Origin: Pachyrhynchus sulphureomaculatus
Lineage: Eukaryota > Arthropoda > Insecta > Coleoptera > Curculionidae
DNA length: 64,000 nucleotides
Assembly (NCBI GenBank): GCA_019049505.1
Contig: CM032456.1
Span: 43,914,810 to 43,978,809 of the forward strand
Direction of reading: 5' to 3'
The translations under genes were made by a program, and so were the position numbers. Shown here in pieces: positions 48,528 through 61,330 of this stretch; position 1 is the stretch's first letter; the number at the start of each line of letters is the position of its first letter. A model generated the notes under the pieces. The model did no database searches. It worked only from the letters and a program-made list of their open reading frames with translations, and was not told the DNA's origin.

Positions 48528-48896
48528 TCTGATTTTTTTTTTTGTCAAGGAGAAATCCGCCTTCTGGATTCTGGAGCAGTTTGCGTCACTATAAGGGTGC
48601 CCCAGAATGCTCCAGTTTTGTGAGGCTCTCCAACCTGAAGGGTTGGCATACCCACTAAAACTCCTTGTGAGCCGGGAAAACCCTTTACTCCTTTTACATG
48701 TCTGAGCTTTTAATATCCAGATTGTGCTTGTTTCTGAGTTTCGTTTTCATCTAATATGTGACGTAACTTGTAAAATACTAGCGAACGAGCAATTCAAATA
48801 ATGCCGTCTGGCGGCTATTTGACGAACTACGTAATGAGTAACAAAGCAGAATTCTCATAACTCTATGCGAAAACAAAGAGAGGAAACCCTAGGTGG

Positions 48897-48897
<1 letters not shown>
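48528..48897. other. Island of unassigned sequence between (TA)n arrays
   Basis: GC-richer than its surroundings (CTGGAGCAGTTTGCGTCACT, GAAGGGTTGGCATACCC). No open frame of note and no family recognised. It may be a piece of a LINE 5' region or a gag-like ORF, but nothing supports that directly. Confidence 0.4.

Positions 48898-51015
<2,118 letters not shown>

Positions 51016-51095
<80 letters not shown>
51016..51095. repeat. (TA)n array
   Basis: About 78 bp between a PLE RT fragment (left) and the 3' end of another PLE (right). Confidence 0.95.
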
Positions 51096-51098
<3 letters not shown>

Positions 51099-51128
51099 CA
51101 TTTTAGTCCATTCGTCTAACAATGAATT

Positions 51129-51172
51129 TGCACGACGTTTCGCCAAAATCTCATTTGGCATTTTCAAGTGCT
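51129..51172 (-). ncRNA. Hammerhead-like motif, PLE family E (U3/A8 type), best copy
   Basis: Minus strand: stem I GCAC, box TTGAAAA (plus 51161-51167), unpaired T, stem II GCCAAA-TGAGAT-TTTGGC, GAAA (51138-51141), ACGU palindrome, GUC triplet, GTGC pairing to GCAC. All stems are perfect, so the altered core box stands out: U at position 3, A at position 8. Confidence 0.65.
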
Positions 51173-51488
51173 CCCGCTACTGTTGCTACACGATTGCCGC
51201 CTTTTATATTTTTATAGGTCGGCGTCTACTCAGATTGCAGGTGGGGGGGTTCGGAAGTGTTCGTCCGAGCATCGGTGTTTGCCGGCTGGGTGGTAATTAT
51301 GGGTTCCGGAGCTATGCTGACTGTTGCGTTTTCGATGTTTTAGTTATTTCTTGGTTTAGCTAGTAGACCTTTCCATGTAGTGGAGGTCATCTCGTTTATT
51401 TAGCTGTCCATTCTTTTCGAGTTCCAAGGTTTCTCTGACTATGCGTGTTTTTACTAATTTTTTTCATATATTTTGCTTTTTTCCTGAT

Positions 51489-52016
51489 CTACGTCGTGAG
51501 TAAATCTAAAATATCCCGTTTAATAATTTCGTTTACTTTATTCTTGATTAAGAGCTTATCCACTAATTCTATGACTTCATATGGTGGGATACTAGGAAAT
51601 AAGTTTTGTACATCAAATGAGATAATTCTAGAATTTTTGTTTTTAATTTTATCAATTAGTTCATAGGTGTTGGATATACTATATTTCGGTTTAAATTTGC
51701 AATGTTGTCTTAGTAACGGGATGAGTTTTTGTGATAATTTGATTGATGGTGCCGTAATAAACAATACAACTGGTTTAATAGGAAAATCCTTTTTATGTAA
51801 TTTAATTAGGGAATATAATTTTGGAGCCTGTAGGTTCATTATTGTTAAAGTGCTTTTTTCAAAATCATTGAAAATTGTGAGATCTTTTAAAGTAGATTTT
51901 ATTTGTTTTTGGTAGACTTCTTTTGGGTTATTATTTAATACTTGAAATTTGTCTGTGTGAAGAGAAGAAAGAGTTTTAAATATATATTGTTCTCTAGAAA
52001 TAGCTACAAACAACAA
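51489..52016 (-). pseudogene. PLE reverse transcriptase N-terminal part
   Basis: Open frame of about 175 codons: KQIKSTLKDLTIFNDFEKST, MNLQAPKLYSLIKLHKKDFP, IKPVVLFITAPSIKLSQKLI, KNSRIISFDVQNLFPSIPPY, KVNEIIKRDILDLLTT. PK.YGL.K.HK....RP.V and SFDV..LF..IP are the finger motifs of PLE RTs. The catalytic half has been deleted, and the frame then runs into the ORF tail downstream. Upstream of 52016 the element is truncated. Confidence 0.8.
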
Positions 52017-52060
52017 ACAATTGTCAAGTTACTTTAAATATATTGGAAATTAAAACATAG

Positions 52061-52239
52061 TGTTGTTTTTATATAATTTTATTATGAATTTCCAACAAGT
52101 ATCGGCTAACACAATAAAAGATACTACCTGGATGTTTATAGTGCTAAATTCTACTGCACCTAAGATAGAAATTTTTCCAGGTTTTGGTTAAGTTGTATAA
52201 TTTCCAGCTGTTAATTGTGTGGATGTTTAATCTTCCTAT
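52061..52239. other. Spacer, unassigned
   Basis: Nothing supported between the PLE and the following LINE remnant. Confidence 0.4.
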
Positions 52240-52482
52240 CCACTGGCTTATGTTAAAGTTCAATTGCTTGCTCAGAAACCACAAAATTAGTTAAAGTATG
52301 GAAAAATTGGAGCATCTCGCTATCGACTAAGTGAGGGCTTGCAAGAACGCTTATATTTTCGATTGCCACATATACATCGGAAACATGGACGTTAAAGAAA
52401 GCTGATAGAAATAAAATTGCTGCATTTAAGATGTGGATAGATCGTCGAATTTTCAGGATTTTGTGGATGGAACATCGAACTA
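52240..52482 (+). pseudogene. RTE-like LINE, C-terminal region, left part
   Basis: The plus strand, with a frameshift, reads SIATYTSETWTLKKADRNKI, AAFKMWIDRRIFRILWMEHR, the Y.SETW.L....R.I..FE.W..RR.LRI.W.HRT block found after the RT in RTE-like LINEs. A Tc1 element interrupts it at TA 52481-52482. The same frame resumes at 53950; removing the Tc1 and one TA leaves it open. Confidence 0.75.
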
Positions 52483-53947
52483 CAGGCTTGACCAAAAGTA
52501 TTAGGCACCCTACAATTTACTTCATTTCTTGTGTTTCAGGGTAAAAAATTAAATTCGTATGTTTTGTAAAATTGTATATTGAGGTAAAATTATGAAATAA
52601 ATTAATATTTGGTGTGTCCGCCCTTAGCTTTAAGTACAGCAGCAATTCTTTGGGGCCTAGTACATTCAGTTGTACTTATGGCATCCCCCTCATCCATCGA
52701 ACCGCTTTTTAGCGCCGCACCGTTTTTGATGTTATGCTATACTCCCGTCTCTTGCGCTTCAGAATATCCCAAAGATGCTCGATAGAGTTTAGATCTGGAG
52801 ACTGCGCCGGCCAATCCAACAAGACAATGTTATTGTTTCTAAACCAGCGCATCGTAACCGCTGATTTATGACAAGGTGCATTATCTTGCTGGAATTTGAT
52901 TTCGTCTAAATTAGTGTCGCCAAAATGCGCGTTAGCGAAGGCATCAGTACATTTTCTAATACATTTATGGATTTTGGATGTTCATGCGGCCTTCACAAAT
53001 GAACATTTCGCCGACACCTTTAGCAACCATGCAGCCCCAGATCATAATGCTGCCTCCTCCGAGTTTTACAGTAGGTACCACGCAATATGGATGGTATTCC
53101 TCGCCGACACGCCGCCTCACGAATGTCACACCCGACGTTCCGAATAGCTGTAAGAATAGAAAAAATACTCAATTAAAAAATTAGTTATTATTTTGACTAA
53201 AACGGATTAAATTAAGGATAATTGTATGTAGTTATTTGTTAAAATAAATCATATAAAAAGTTACCTTAAAGGACCATACATTAGACTAATCCTATTCGTT
53301 AAAATGTCGGTGCTTCAGAGTCCACTCTAAGCGTTTCTTCCTATTGGTCTCTGAAAGCCAAGGCTTCTTTCTAGCTTTGCACCCTCTTAATCCAGTTTCT
53401 GTTTGTCTTCTCCTTGCCGTTCGAGAACTAATCGGCATTCCAATCTCTTCCGACAGAGTTGCAGCGAGCTCAGATGATGTTTTTTTTTTCGATTTTTGAT
53501 AGACTCGCAGATGAGTTTTCTGTTCTGTCGCTCATTACTCTTACGTTTTCTGCCCGTTCTCATTTTGTTGGCACCGAGAACATTTCACTAACTTGGCTAT
53601 TTCTACTTGGGACTTGCCTTGTTCATGTAGGGTTTGAATTTGAATTCGTTTTTCGATACCAAGCTCACTTTTTTTAGACATTTCTCAAATATAAGAATGT
53701 CCAGTTCATAAATAAAACACGCACGGAAGCTTCTTGACGCTACAAGTAGTAAAAAAAACTGATAAAACATTTTTGAAAATACATTATCGCAATTTTGTGG
53801 GCCAGGTGTTTTATGGACCTGTAAAAGAGATTGTCTATTGTTTAAGTTAGTTTTTTGACAGCGTAGTCTATAGTATTGTTAAAACAATTACTTTTTTTAA
53901 ATATTTTATGAGTTTCACGTGGTGCCTAATACTTGTGGCGAAGGCTG
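52483..53947 (-). mobile_element. Tc1-like element inserted in a LINE
   Basis: TIRs CAGGCTTGACCAAAAGTATT (52483) and CAGCCTTCGCCACAAGTATT (reverse of 53947) continue with AGGCACC. TA duplications are at 52481-52482 and 53948-53949. Length is 1465 bp; coding is on the minus strand. Confidence 0.9.
52515..53690 (-). pseudogene. Tc1-like transposase, broken
   Basis: The minus strand starts near 53690: MSKKSELGIEKRIQIQTLHE, QGKSQVEIA (after frameshifts), then ATLSEEIGMPISSRTARRRQ, GLRGCKARKKPWLSETNRKK, a spacer with stops at 53160-53280, YCVVPTVKLGGGSIMIWGCM, QDNAPCHKSAVTMRWFRNNN (second Asp), LDWPAQSPDLNSIEHLWDIL (NSIE in place of NPIE) and AVLKAKGGHTKY at the C terminus. All blocks are recognisable but the frame is shifted several times. 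Structurally complete, functionally dead. Confidence 0.82.
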
Positions 53948-53949
53948 TA

Positions 53950-54330
53950 AGCATTCTATTCTACAAGAACTAAAAATTACTAACACATTGAACTCGCTTA
54001 TAAACCAGATATGTTTAAGGTATTTCGGCCACCTCAGCAGAAGACGTGAGCTGGAATCACTAGTTATACAGGGAAAGGTTAAAGGCAAGCGCTGCAGGGG
54101 TAGATCACCTTCACGTTGGATGGATCAGATGAAATAGTTAATCGGGAAGTCATTGCATGAAGCATCAAAGCATACCCAGAACCGAGAACAGCGACAGATG
54201 ATAGTTCAATCCATTTATTGAGTACAGAGTCAACATACCCTTTCGAGGGTAGGAGGAGGAAGAGGAAGTAAAAGAAACAGAGTAAGATATAATATAAAAC
54301 ACTGGGATAGTTGAAAGTTGCCACGCCACT
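53950..54330 (+). pseudogene. RTE-like LINE, C-terminal region, right part
   Basis: Continues the interrupted frame: HSILQELKITNTLNSLINQI, CLRYFGHLSRRRELESLVIQ, GKVKGKRCRGRSPSRWMDQM, a stop at 54135, then in the same region HEASKHTQNREQRQMIV. LRYFGHV.RR and GKR.RGR...RW.DQ are the end of the ORF in this LINE group. The 3' boundary is unclear. Confidence 0.8.
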
Positions 54331-54890
54331 GACAGTATCTAATATTAAGCATGACGTATTCGTACATCATCCTGCTGCTAATGGTTTATTCATAACGAAA
54401 ATTTTAGCCAGATTTATTAAATATTGCACAATGTAATTTGAACAATTCTACGTGTCCATACAAAATTCAGATGTTACGTTTTCGAAAATAGAAAATTAAT
54501 ATTATTATATTATATTTGCTGTTGTGAGGAATAAGCTGAATTAATAAATGAGGTAAAATTTTGTAATAGGTTTAGTACGAATTTAATATAAATTAGATTA
54601 TTTTGGAATAGAGGTGGAATAACAACAGAGAAATATTTATTATTTTATGTTGGGTTGGCATATTGTTGGGGAAAATTGATTTAATAGTAACGAGTAAAAT
54701 TCCTACTAAAACTTTTATTCCCATTATTCGAATGGTTTGGTATTCTTTTTATTATTGCTAAAATTGTATGATGGATAGTCGTTGTGAGGTATTAGATGCT
54801 GCAAAATTGTTTTCTGGCGATGCATTCCTGGAGGTTATTTAAACAAAAACTTTACACCTATTTTCTAGCTCAATCCTTGGCTTTTCGAGA
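54331..54890. other. No gene recognised
   Basis: AT-rich DNA without supported features. Confidence 0.5.
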
Positions 54891-55958
54891 TGGGTCAAAA
54901 TAAGTAAAATGGGCCTCTGATAAGCTAACGTGAAACATTCAGCGGCTTCAGATGATTTGTATAATAAGAAATTGATTCAACATTTGAAGGCTACATTCGG
55001 CGACTCAAAAAATTTATTATTTTTCTAACGGAGCTGGATCTCAAAGTAAAGTTCAATTTTTCTTTTCTATTCTCGCTTGAATCTGAATGTGGTGTTAGAG
55101 CAGAGTGGCATTTTTTTCGCCATTTCCTATGGAAAAGGGACTTGCGATGGGATTGGTGGGTGCGTTAAAAGTGCGGCGTGAACAAAAAGCTTGTTTGATT
55201 GGGCAGTTAATTATTTTAAAAATGTAAGCTTCGATTTTTGTACAAACGAAGAATGTTAGGTTCACGTTTATCAATTGAGGCATAGAACTTGTAAAGCTAT
55301 ATCTAAGACTCGCCAATTCCCTACGTTTATACCGAAAGAAAAAGACCAATTGATGTGCAAAGTACTTTCTAGTTCTAAAGAAGCAGAAACAGTTAATGTA
55401 TTGTATAGTTTTTACTTAATTATTCATTAAATAATAAATGTAAAAGGTTTATATACATATATTACTATTATGATTCCCTCATTAAAAATTAATGAATTTT
55501 TCGAGAGCGTCAGCGTTAGCGGCTCGAGCGTTAAAGTCCACGAGCGCGTTAGAGGTCGCGCCTCATCAAAAAAATATTAATAACTTATTTAATATTTACT
55601 AACTTTTTTTTATTTTCGAGTGACACCGAGAACATGGTTTAATTTGCAATTGTTTAAAAAAATTGTTTATAACTTTAACAAATTAGATTTTTACAACAAC
55701 CGCATGAATTCAACTGAAAAGTATAAATTTTAAATTTATTTAACAAAAAATTAACTCAATTATCTCCATTTGTTTCCGAAATATGAATAAATAAAAAGTT
55801 CTATACATAAATATTCAATTAGCGATTATTCGAAAAATAATTGAAGTATTGCAAAAAAAATTTAGGGGGTAAAAAGGTACCTGTATCGAAAAATATCGTT
55901 ATTTTTGAAATCCGAGAAAAAAAAATTTCAGGTGGCCCGTTTCAGTTATTTTGACCCA
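54891..55958 (+). mobile_element. TIR element of uncertain class (TGGGTCAAAATAA ends)
   Basis: TGGGTCAAAATAAGTAAAAT at 54891 is answered by the reverse complement of the right end TGGGTCAAAATAACTGAAAC (ending 55958), matching for about 25 bp with three or four differences. A 2-bp GA flank on both sides may be a target duplication (tentative). Between them, a protein remnant lies at 55085-55380 and the rest is AT-rich. A GC-rich patch at 55500-55565 is unexplained. Confidence 0.6.
55050..55390 (+). pseudogene. Remnant of a transposase-like protein with a GKG.DGIGG motif
   Basis: The plus strand reads, with one or two shifts, SGIFFAISYGKGTCDGIGGC, VKSAA, then LFDWAVNYFKNVSFDFCTNE and IPKEKDQL. 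An H/YGKG.CDGIGG.VKR block, followed by a W-containing helix, occurs in transposon-encoded proteins that I know only as uncharacterised. No catalytic residues can be assigned. Ends are undefined. Confidence 0.45.
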
Positions 55959-56389
55959 GATGTTTAACAACTGTAGAGGCTCGTGGCTTCGTGACATAGT
56001 ATTTTCTTACGGTGCAGAAGGTCTCGAATTTCAACTCCGGCAGGTCGGTATCCTTATTTATTTAAGTATATATGGCCTGGTCACGTACATAGTTAGTAGT
56101 TGTTTGTAGAAATGCCATAACGTCCGTGGCAGCACTACCGCCTTTTCTAAAAGGTGCAGTGAAATACAAAAATATATATTTCGGAACTTGAACATTGACG
56201 GGTATTACACATCCCCACCGATATCTTCAGGATATGAAAAAAGGGTAAAATAGGCGGGGAGGTGAACGATAAAGACAAAATTCAAGATTTTTCTTTTGAG
56301 AGTCCTAGGAGTTACGGCGTAATAAATCGCAAATTGTTTTACTGTTTAGTTGACTTGAAATTCGAAATTGAGGACAACGATAGATAAAA
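55959..56389. other. No gene recognised
   Basis: Spacer between the TIR element and an RT fragment. Nothing supported. Confidence 0.5.
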
Positions 56390-56590
56390 TAATGCTAACA
56401 ATTATACATCAGGAGGTACTGAAAGATGCTGGAATTGGTACCCATTTAATTTGTACAAGTTAAAAGCATAATGACCAAAATATTGCTGCCATTGAATAAC
56501 ATGTCAGAGCGAATACAAATGGCTAACGGCGTTTGGCAAGATTGTAGTTTGTCTCAAATGTTATCTAATATATATGTTGCCTATCGACTG
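56390..56590 (+). pseudogene. RTE-like RT fragment
   Basis: The plus strand reads DKIMLTIIHQEVLKDAGIGT, and in frame 56471-56656 SERIQMANGVWQDCSLSQML then SNIYVA. The pattern SE.I.I..GVRQGCSLSP.LFNIY is the PQG region of RTE/CR1-like RTs; here GVRQGC reads GVWQDC. It runs straight into an R1-like fragment at about 56590, so the junction is chimeric. Confidence 0.6.
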
Positions 56591-57177
56591 AAGACAAATG
56601 GGAAATGGAAACACAACGCCCTGTACAATTTGGGCACACAAGAGTTATTTATCTAATCTACGACAAATCTTGGATATGCAATCTGACTAAATAACAACGT
56701 CGTATAATTTCGAAAAACCATAAAGAATTGGGTGCTATACTAATCTATGGATGGAGGTGGAGATTCTGATGGCAACAGGTCAAGTTTATTAGACACAGAC
56801 GAATCAAAATTTTCAAGCGGAGTACGCGCTGGCATATGTGCAGAATACCCCCAGTGACTTTAGAATTTCACTGGAGATAAGTACAACAATATTCCAGGCA
56901 GAAATTAAAGCAATACGAGCATGGTTTCAAGAGAATATTAGATTGGACTACCGCAACCAAGAAACACAGTAATAAGGACAGTCACTGTTCTAAAGGCTTT
57001 ACGTGACCTGTTAGGGTTATCCTCCAGGGACAACAAAGTTGAACTAACAAGGGCCCATACCAAATTAGTGGTGAGACTGATCACCGGGCAATGTCACTTA
57101 AGAAAACATTTACAGGAAGTGTATCTACAATGGTTTCACGATATGCAAACTATGTGGTGAAGAGGAAAAAAACCTTT
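56590..57177 (+). pseudogene. R1-like LINE fragment (RNase H region), plus-strand copy
   Basis: The plus strand reads KTNGKWK, later LDTDESKFSSGVRAGICAEY (RNase H start) and, in another frame, ISTTIFQAEIKAIRAWFQEN, then VELTRAHTKLVVRLITGQCH and LRKHLQEV. It matches, in inverted orientation, the copy at 57178-58040: TTGGATAT and CAACGTCGTATAATTTC blocks are shared. The two copies meet tail to tail near 57177. Confidence 0.7.
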
Positions 57178-59235
57178 TCACTTGAAACAGACCGACTTGT
57201 CGCCTCGATGTAGACTTTCGAACAATTTAAGCTTAATCGGAATTAAAGCCTCACATAGGTGTTCTTTCTTTTCACCACATATTCTGCATATCGTAGGACC
57301 ATTCTGGATACCCATTTTCAGTAAATGTTTCCTCCGGTGACAGTGTGCGGTGATTAGTCCCACCACTAGTTTGGTCTGGGCCCTTGTTAAACCAAGGACA
57401 TCAATTGTAAGTTTTTTTGAGGGTACGCCAATTACGACCCTTGTCTGTTGTTAGTTGTTGTGAGCCAACGATCTAGATGTTGCTGATCTAACCATCTGTT
57501 GTTTGTCGTTTTTGCCACCACCTATTTTGGTATATCAACCTATAGTTCTAGATCCCTGTTTGGTTTTGTAGGTCCAGATTATAGTAATTCGTACATTATC
57601 TATTATCCCCGAATTTTCTGCATTCCACAGTAGTACAATCCTGTTGTTTTTGGATAATAACTGGCCAAATTGACACTTCATCGTGTTCTTGGAGTTGGCC
57701 TGATAGGCATCTAAAGCCTTTGGACCAGCTTGAGGATCTGAGAAAATATTTTCATGAATACACGTTTGCATTGCATTAATTTTTCCTTTGGAATATTATT
57801 CCATTTGTCCCTACTGCCCCAAGCAACGGCTTTTCTGCTCCGCTAGAAGTCTTTGATCTGTCTGTATAATAGACCAGAGTTGTTGCTTTTATCGTAGTCT
57901 CCACCTCCAACCATAGGTTTGTAGCGGACCTAATTTCTATATGGTTTTTTGAAATTATACGACGTTGTCATATGATTAGATTGTATATCCAAGAGTTTGT
58001 CGTCAATTAGATCCATAATTTTGTGTGTCGAAAATGTTGTGGTTGTGGTTTCCATTTCCCATTTGTCCTTATTTGATATGCGCTATTGATAGCCTCACTT
58101 TTAAGTATATGTTTGGAGGCATTATTCCTAGAATTATTTCTATATCTGTGATGCGGATACTACTTGTAGCCCCGGTGGAACATCAGCAAGCTAACCTCTG
58201 TAGCCGATTTAGCTCCATGGTTGTCGATCTCTGTTCTGTTTTCGTCCACCATCCGCAGCTCTGTATGTAACCATGGATCTAATGACCGTGACGTATAACC
58301 AAAGCCCCATCGTTGGTATAAAGCGCAAGGCTTTCCCAAACAAGCTTCTGCATCTAATGAGGCACATTTTTGCTTTAGTGGGGTTTTTGTAATTTGTTTG
58401 TTCCACGTTAATTTCGTATCTATCGTCAAGCCCAGATATTTGTAATGGTTTTTTAAAGTTCTCCGAAGATAACCAGGTGTATGTTGTATTTGCCTTGGAT
58501 TCTTCTTTCTGTAAACATATAACAGTAGTCTTTGTAGCGTTGACTTTCAGATTTACTCCCTCACATCAGCATTGTATATTGATCAATGCTCTTTGCATGA
58601 GCTCTGCCACAGTGGCGGCATGCATCTTTTGGAGGATTATAGCTATATCATCAGTATATCCTTGGGAGTTCATTCACCACTAAGCTCCAAAGGAGTGGCG
58701 ATAGCACTTCTCTTTGTGGATATCACTGGGTGACCTTTGCTTCTATGGTAGACGAAAGTTGTCTAAAATTTTCTGTAGAATTCAGAAAACCCAAAATGTA
58801 TAAGGTATTTTATTTCCCGTAGAATCTAAAGCGAGTGTCAATTGTTTCCCGATCTAAAATGGTCATCTTCTGTGCTGAGACTAGTATATCAAATTTCATT
58901 TTGCTGTCCAAAATAGTTTAACACCGTGTCGTCGTGAATAGTAACCTAAGGGTCATCCCCTCCAAATGTCGTTCTAGAGTTTAGGCGACGTGTTAATCTA
59001 GAAGAGGCAGCTTATCTCTGATGAATGGAGTTTAGATTCTCTAGTAAAGTTGAAGAGCAAGCCTATACCGAAAAGCCATACGACGAATTCGTGATTGATG
59101 TATCTAATACGTTTCAAAGTCGCCGTCTCCATTGCTTTTCTTTCGAATGTCTTTACAGAAATAGTGTATAGAGAGTGCAGCGATGCGATTAACGGAGTGA
59201 ATTTGGCTGATGTCAATGAGTCAATGGGGAAAAAT
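57178..59235 (-). pseudogene. R1-like LINE: RT, RNase H and zinc tail, minus-strand copy
   Basis: Minus strand, in order from 59235 down: decayed fingers, then PQREVLSPLLWSLVVNEL (58690-58745), QGYTDDIAIILQKMHAATVA (YTDD in place of YADD, 58610-58665), GVNLKVNATKTTVICL, LDDRYEINVEQTNYKN and IRSMVTYRAADGG (58210-58430), RNase H blocks KALDAYQANSKNT, NRIVLLWNAENSGI (57610-57730; usual VPGHSGI reads NAENSGI), and the tail LITAHCHRRKHLLKMGIQNG, PTICRICGEKKEHLCEAL (57178-57366). The block order fits R1-clade-like LINEs. Numerous frameshifts. Confidence 0.78.
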
Positions 59236-59435
59236 ATTTTACGGGCATCAAAGCCCCCTGAGAAACATTATTGAACTTTTATACAAATAATCGGTACAAT
59301 ATATTGAGAGAAAAAATGACGCGAACTAATATATCATCCTGCTGGATGTGATATTTTCGGAATTTTTATATTTATTGGTTTGGTGCAGTGGCAGTACTTT
59401 TAAAAACATAATATGACATAATTCTAATTCTATAC

Positions 59436-59439
<4 letters not shown>
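59236..59439. other. No gene recognised
   Basis: Short AT-rich spacer before a (TA)n array. Confidence 0.5.

Positions 59440-59526
<87 letters not shown>
59440..59526. repeat. (TA)n array
   Basis: About 85 bp; its right edge is the left terminus of a TIR element. The array resumes at 62100 beyond the element. Confidence 0.95.
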
Positions 59527-59529
<3 letters not shown>

Positions 59530-59950
59530 GGTGGTCACAAAAAAATCAATGAACGAATTTTTTTGGGGGGGACTTTCCTAAAAGTTGCTAATTGACTAGG
59601 AAATGAGATTGGTAAAGTTTCAGCTCAATTGGACAACGTTAACCCGGGCCTCATCAATGTTGAAGTTTTGACTTTTTATGAAAATGTCTAAAAACATTGC
59701 AAAAATCAATTACATTGGCTCTCTAGATTTTACTTTATTTATTTTTTCAATATGTGCATAAAAAGGGTTTAGTTAAAACTGTTTTCAAAAGAATTAGAGC
59801 AAAATGCAAATTGAAAATGGAGGATTTAGAAGAAAAAAAAAGCAAAAAGGTATAAAAATGAAAAGAAATAATGTTGAAATGCATTTTATTATTTAAATAG
59901 GTGGTAATAGCTTAGATAAGCTTGAAGAGTCAGGAAAAATTTTCCTACAT

Positions 59951-60500
59951 TCAGATACAACTTGTAAACTGCCGGTGTTTTTCATCTTTCGACAAACAGG
60001 AATTGAAGTCTTGAATTAATTTTACACCTGTTTTAGCTGTGTCATTGACAACCTTAAAACTGTTCACTATTTTGTTAGCTTTTAAATAGTGTGAATTGTT
60101 ACACCATTCATCGGGATCAGTATTTAAAAAGTTTGTATCAATTTCAAATCTCTTGAAAAAATTTAGAGTTTGATGAGAAACAAAATAATCAATTTTTTTG
60201 TCCAATAAATCATCCACTTGTTCGAGAATGAGCCTTGCTTTTACATCTCTATCATCGTAAGTTTTTTCTTCGACGGAAATTAATTTTAGACATTTTGCAG
60301 CCATGCTTGTTTTGAGATATTTTTCTAAAGTTTCATAAAAAATGAAAATGCAACTACCTCCGAATTGAGATACTACAGATGATTTCTCATTTTAGATAAT
60401 GCTTTGTCTGCAAGTTCTTTATCAATTTGCCTGTATTTCACAAAAGATTTTAACAATTGTAGGTGTTGATTGGGGACCAAAGTGGGTTTGGGGGCCGTTG
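59951..60500 (-). pseudogene. Transposase-like remnant, unclassified
   Basis: The minus strand has DKELADKALSKMRNHL, a YLNSEVVAFSFF block, then after a stop MAAKCLKLISVEEKTYDDRD, LDKKIDYFVSHQTLNFFKRF, EIDTNFLNTDPDEWCNNSHY, VVNDTAKTGVKLIQDFNSCL and SKDEKHRQF. The sequence order NHLWYL..E..aL.ffD, then W..N..Y, VND.AE.GV.LI.dfN..LTKDE..Q is one I associate with transposon proteins that are generally uncharacterised. The acidic residues in VND and KDE could be part of the active site (inference). The first half of the protein is missing. Confidence 0.5.
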
Positions 60501-60789
60501 AACGAAGTTTTTACAAAAATATTGATTATAAATAAACAAATGTCTGTGACTTGAAAGCTTCTACTTTTTTATTTTGCGCTGTGCTTTTAGATCTTTTAGT
60601 GTTTTTTTTTGCAGTTTTCTCCACTCTTCTTACAGTTTTTCTAATTTTGCAACACAATCTTTCAGGTGACTGATTGGTATTTTAACTTTCTTTCAAAAAA
60701 ATTAAAACTTCCTATATTGTAAGTCTTGCAGCTTCTCTGGTGTTTAGTTTCACTTTTTTTTATGGATTTAGCACACGTGCTACAGGGAA
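60501..60789. other. Unassigned interior of the TIR element
   Basis: AT-rich, Lys-rich readings on the minus strand (KNTKRSKSTAQNKK) may extend the transposase-like protein; not certain. Confidence 0.35.
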
Positions 60790-61330
60790 GTCCCTAAAGC
60801 GCCCCAGGAGCGGCATGTGTGCAGAAAAAAAAGCGATTCACGTTGTTCTTGAATCGCTGTAAATTGTACTCGGTGGAAAACACAGCCCTGGGCAAATTAT
60901 TCCAAAGGGATGATGTTCTCCATATAAAAGACTGCTTGAAAAGCGTTGTACGCGGAGTAACAAGCTGAGCCTCATACGGATGTGAAGACATATTTGCTCT
61001 CAAAATAACGCCCAACAAATTGAGTGACGCTGCTAGGGGAATGGAGTGCCCCGACATGATTATGTCGGGTTCAGCAACGTTAACTTTTTTAGGAAAAACT
61101 GCCATCTGGGTTTTTGTAGCGTAAAATTTCACTTGGTGACTGTCACCGCAAGATAGAATTTCTTCCAAGTATATTATAAAATAAACTGCGTAAAACTTGA
61201 CAATTAGATGGTAATTTACTGCCACTGATTTGATGAGACATGTGGCTGATTAAATACACCATTTCTTTCTGCCTTGAAGTCGAACTCGAACCCAAACAAG
61301 CATGGCTCGTTGATGCTGTAGAAGACATTG
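60790..61330 (-). pseudogene. Jockey/CR1-type LINE C-terminal fragment
   Basis: Minus-strand frame 60794-61225: SHQVKFYATKTQMAVFPKKV, PLAASLNLLGVILRANMSSH, LFKQSFIWRTSSLWNNLPRA, VFSTEYNLQRFKNNVNRF. The thumb block N.K.KTQ...F, LG..., and the closing F..R...LWN.LP...F....nl..FK..v form the end of many arthropod LINEs. A further piece on the same strand up to 61330 reads ACLGSSSTSRQKEMVYLISH. The RT core is missing. Confidence 0.75.

Larger units (their letters stand above)
51096..52060 (-). mobile_element. Internally deleted PLE, family E-like, with hammerhead-like motif
   Basis: On the minus strand the N-terminal RT part (52016-51489) is followed directly by the ORF tail (KTRIVRETLELEKNGQLNKR then DDLHYMER, about 51440-51350), a 3' region and a hammerhead-like motif (51129-51172), ending at (TA)n. 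The RT palm with YVDD and the GIY-YIG nuclease are absent, so it is a non-autonomous deletion derivative. Confidence 0.78.

Noticed and set aside
48528..48897. Possible gag-like or LINE 5' sequence
   Set aside because: No open frame and no zinc knuckle could be read; left unassigned.
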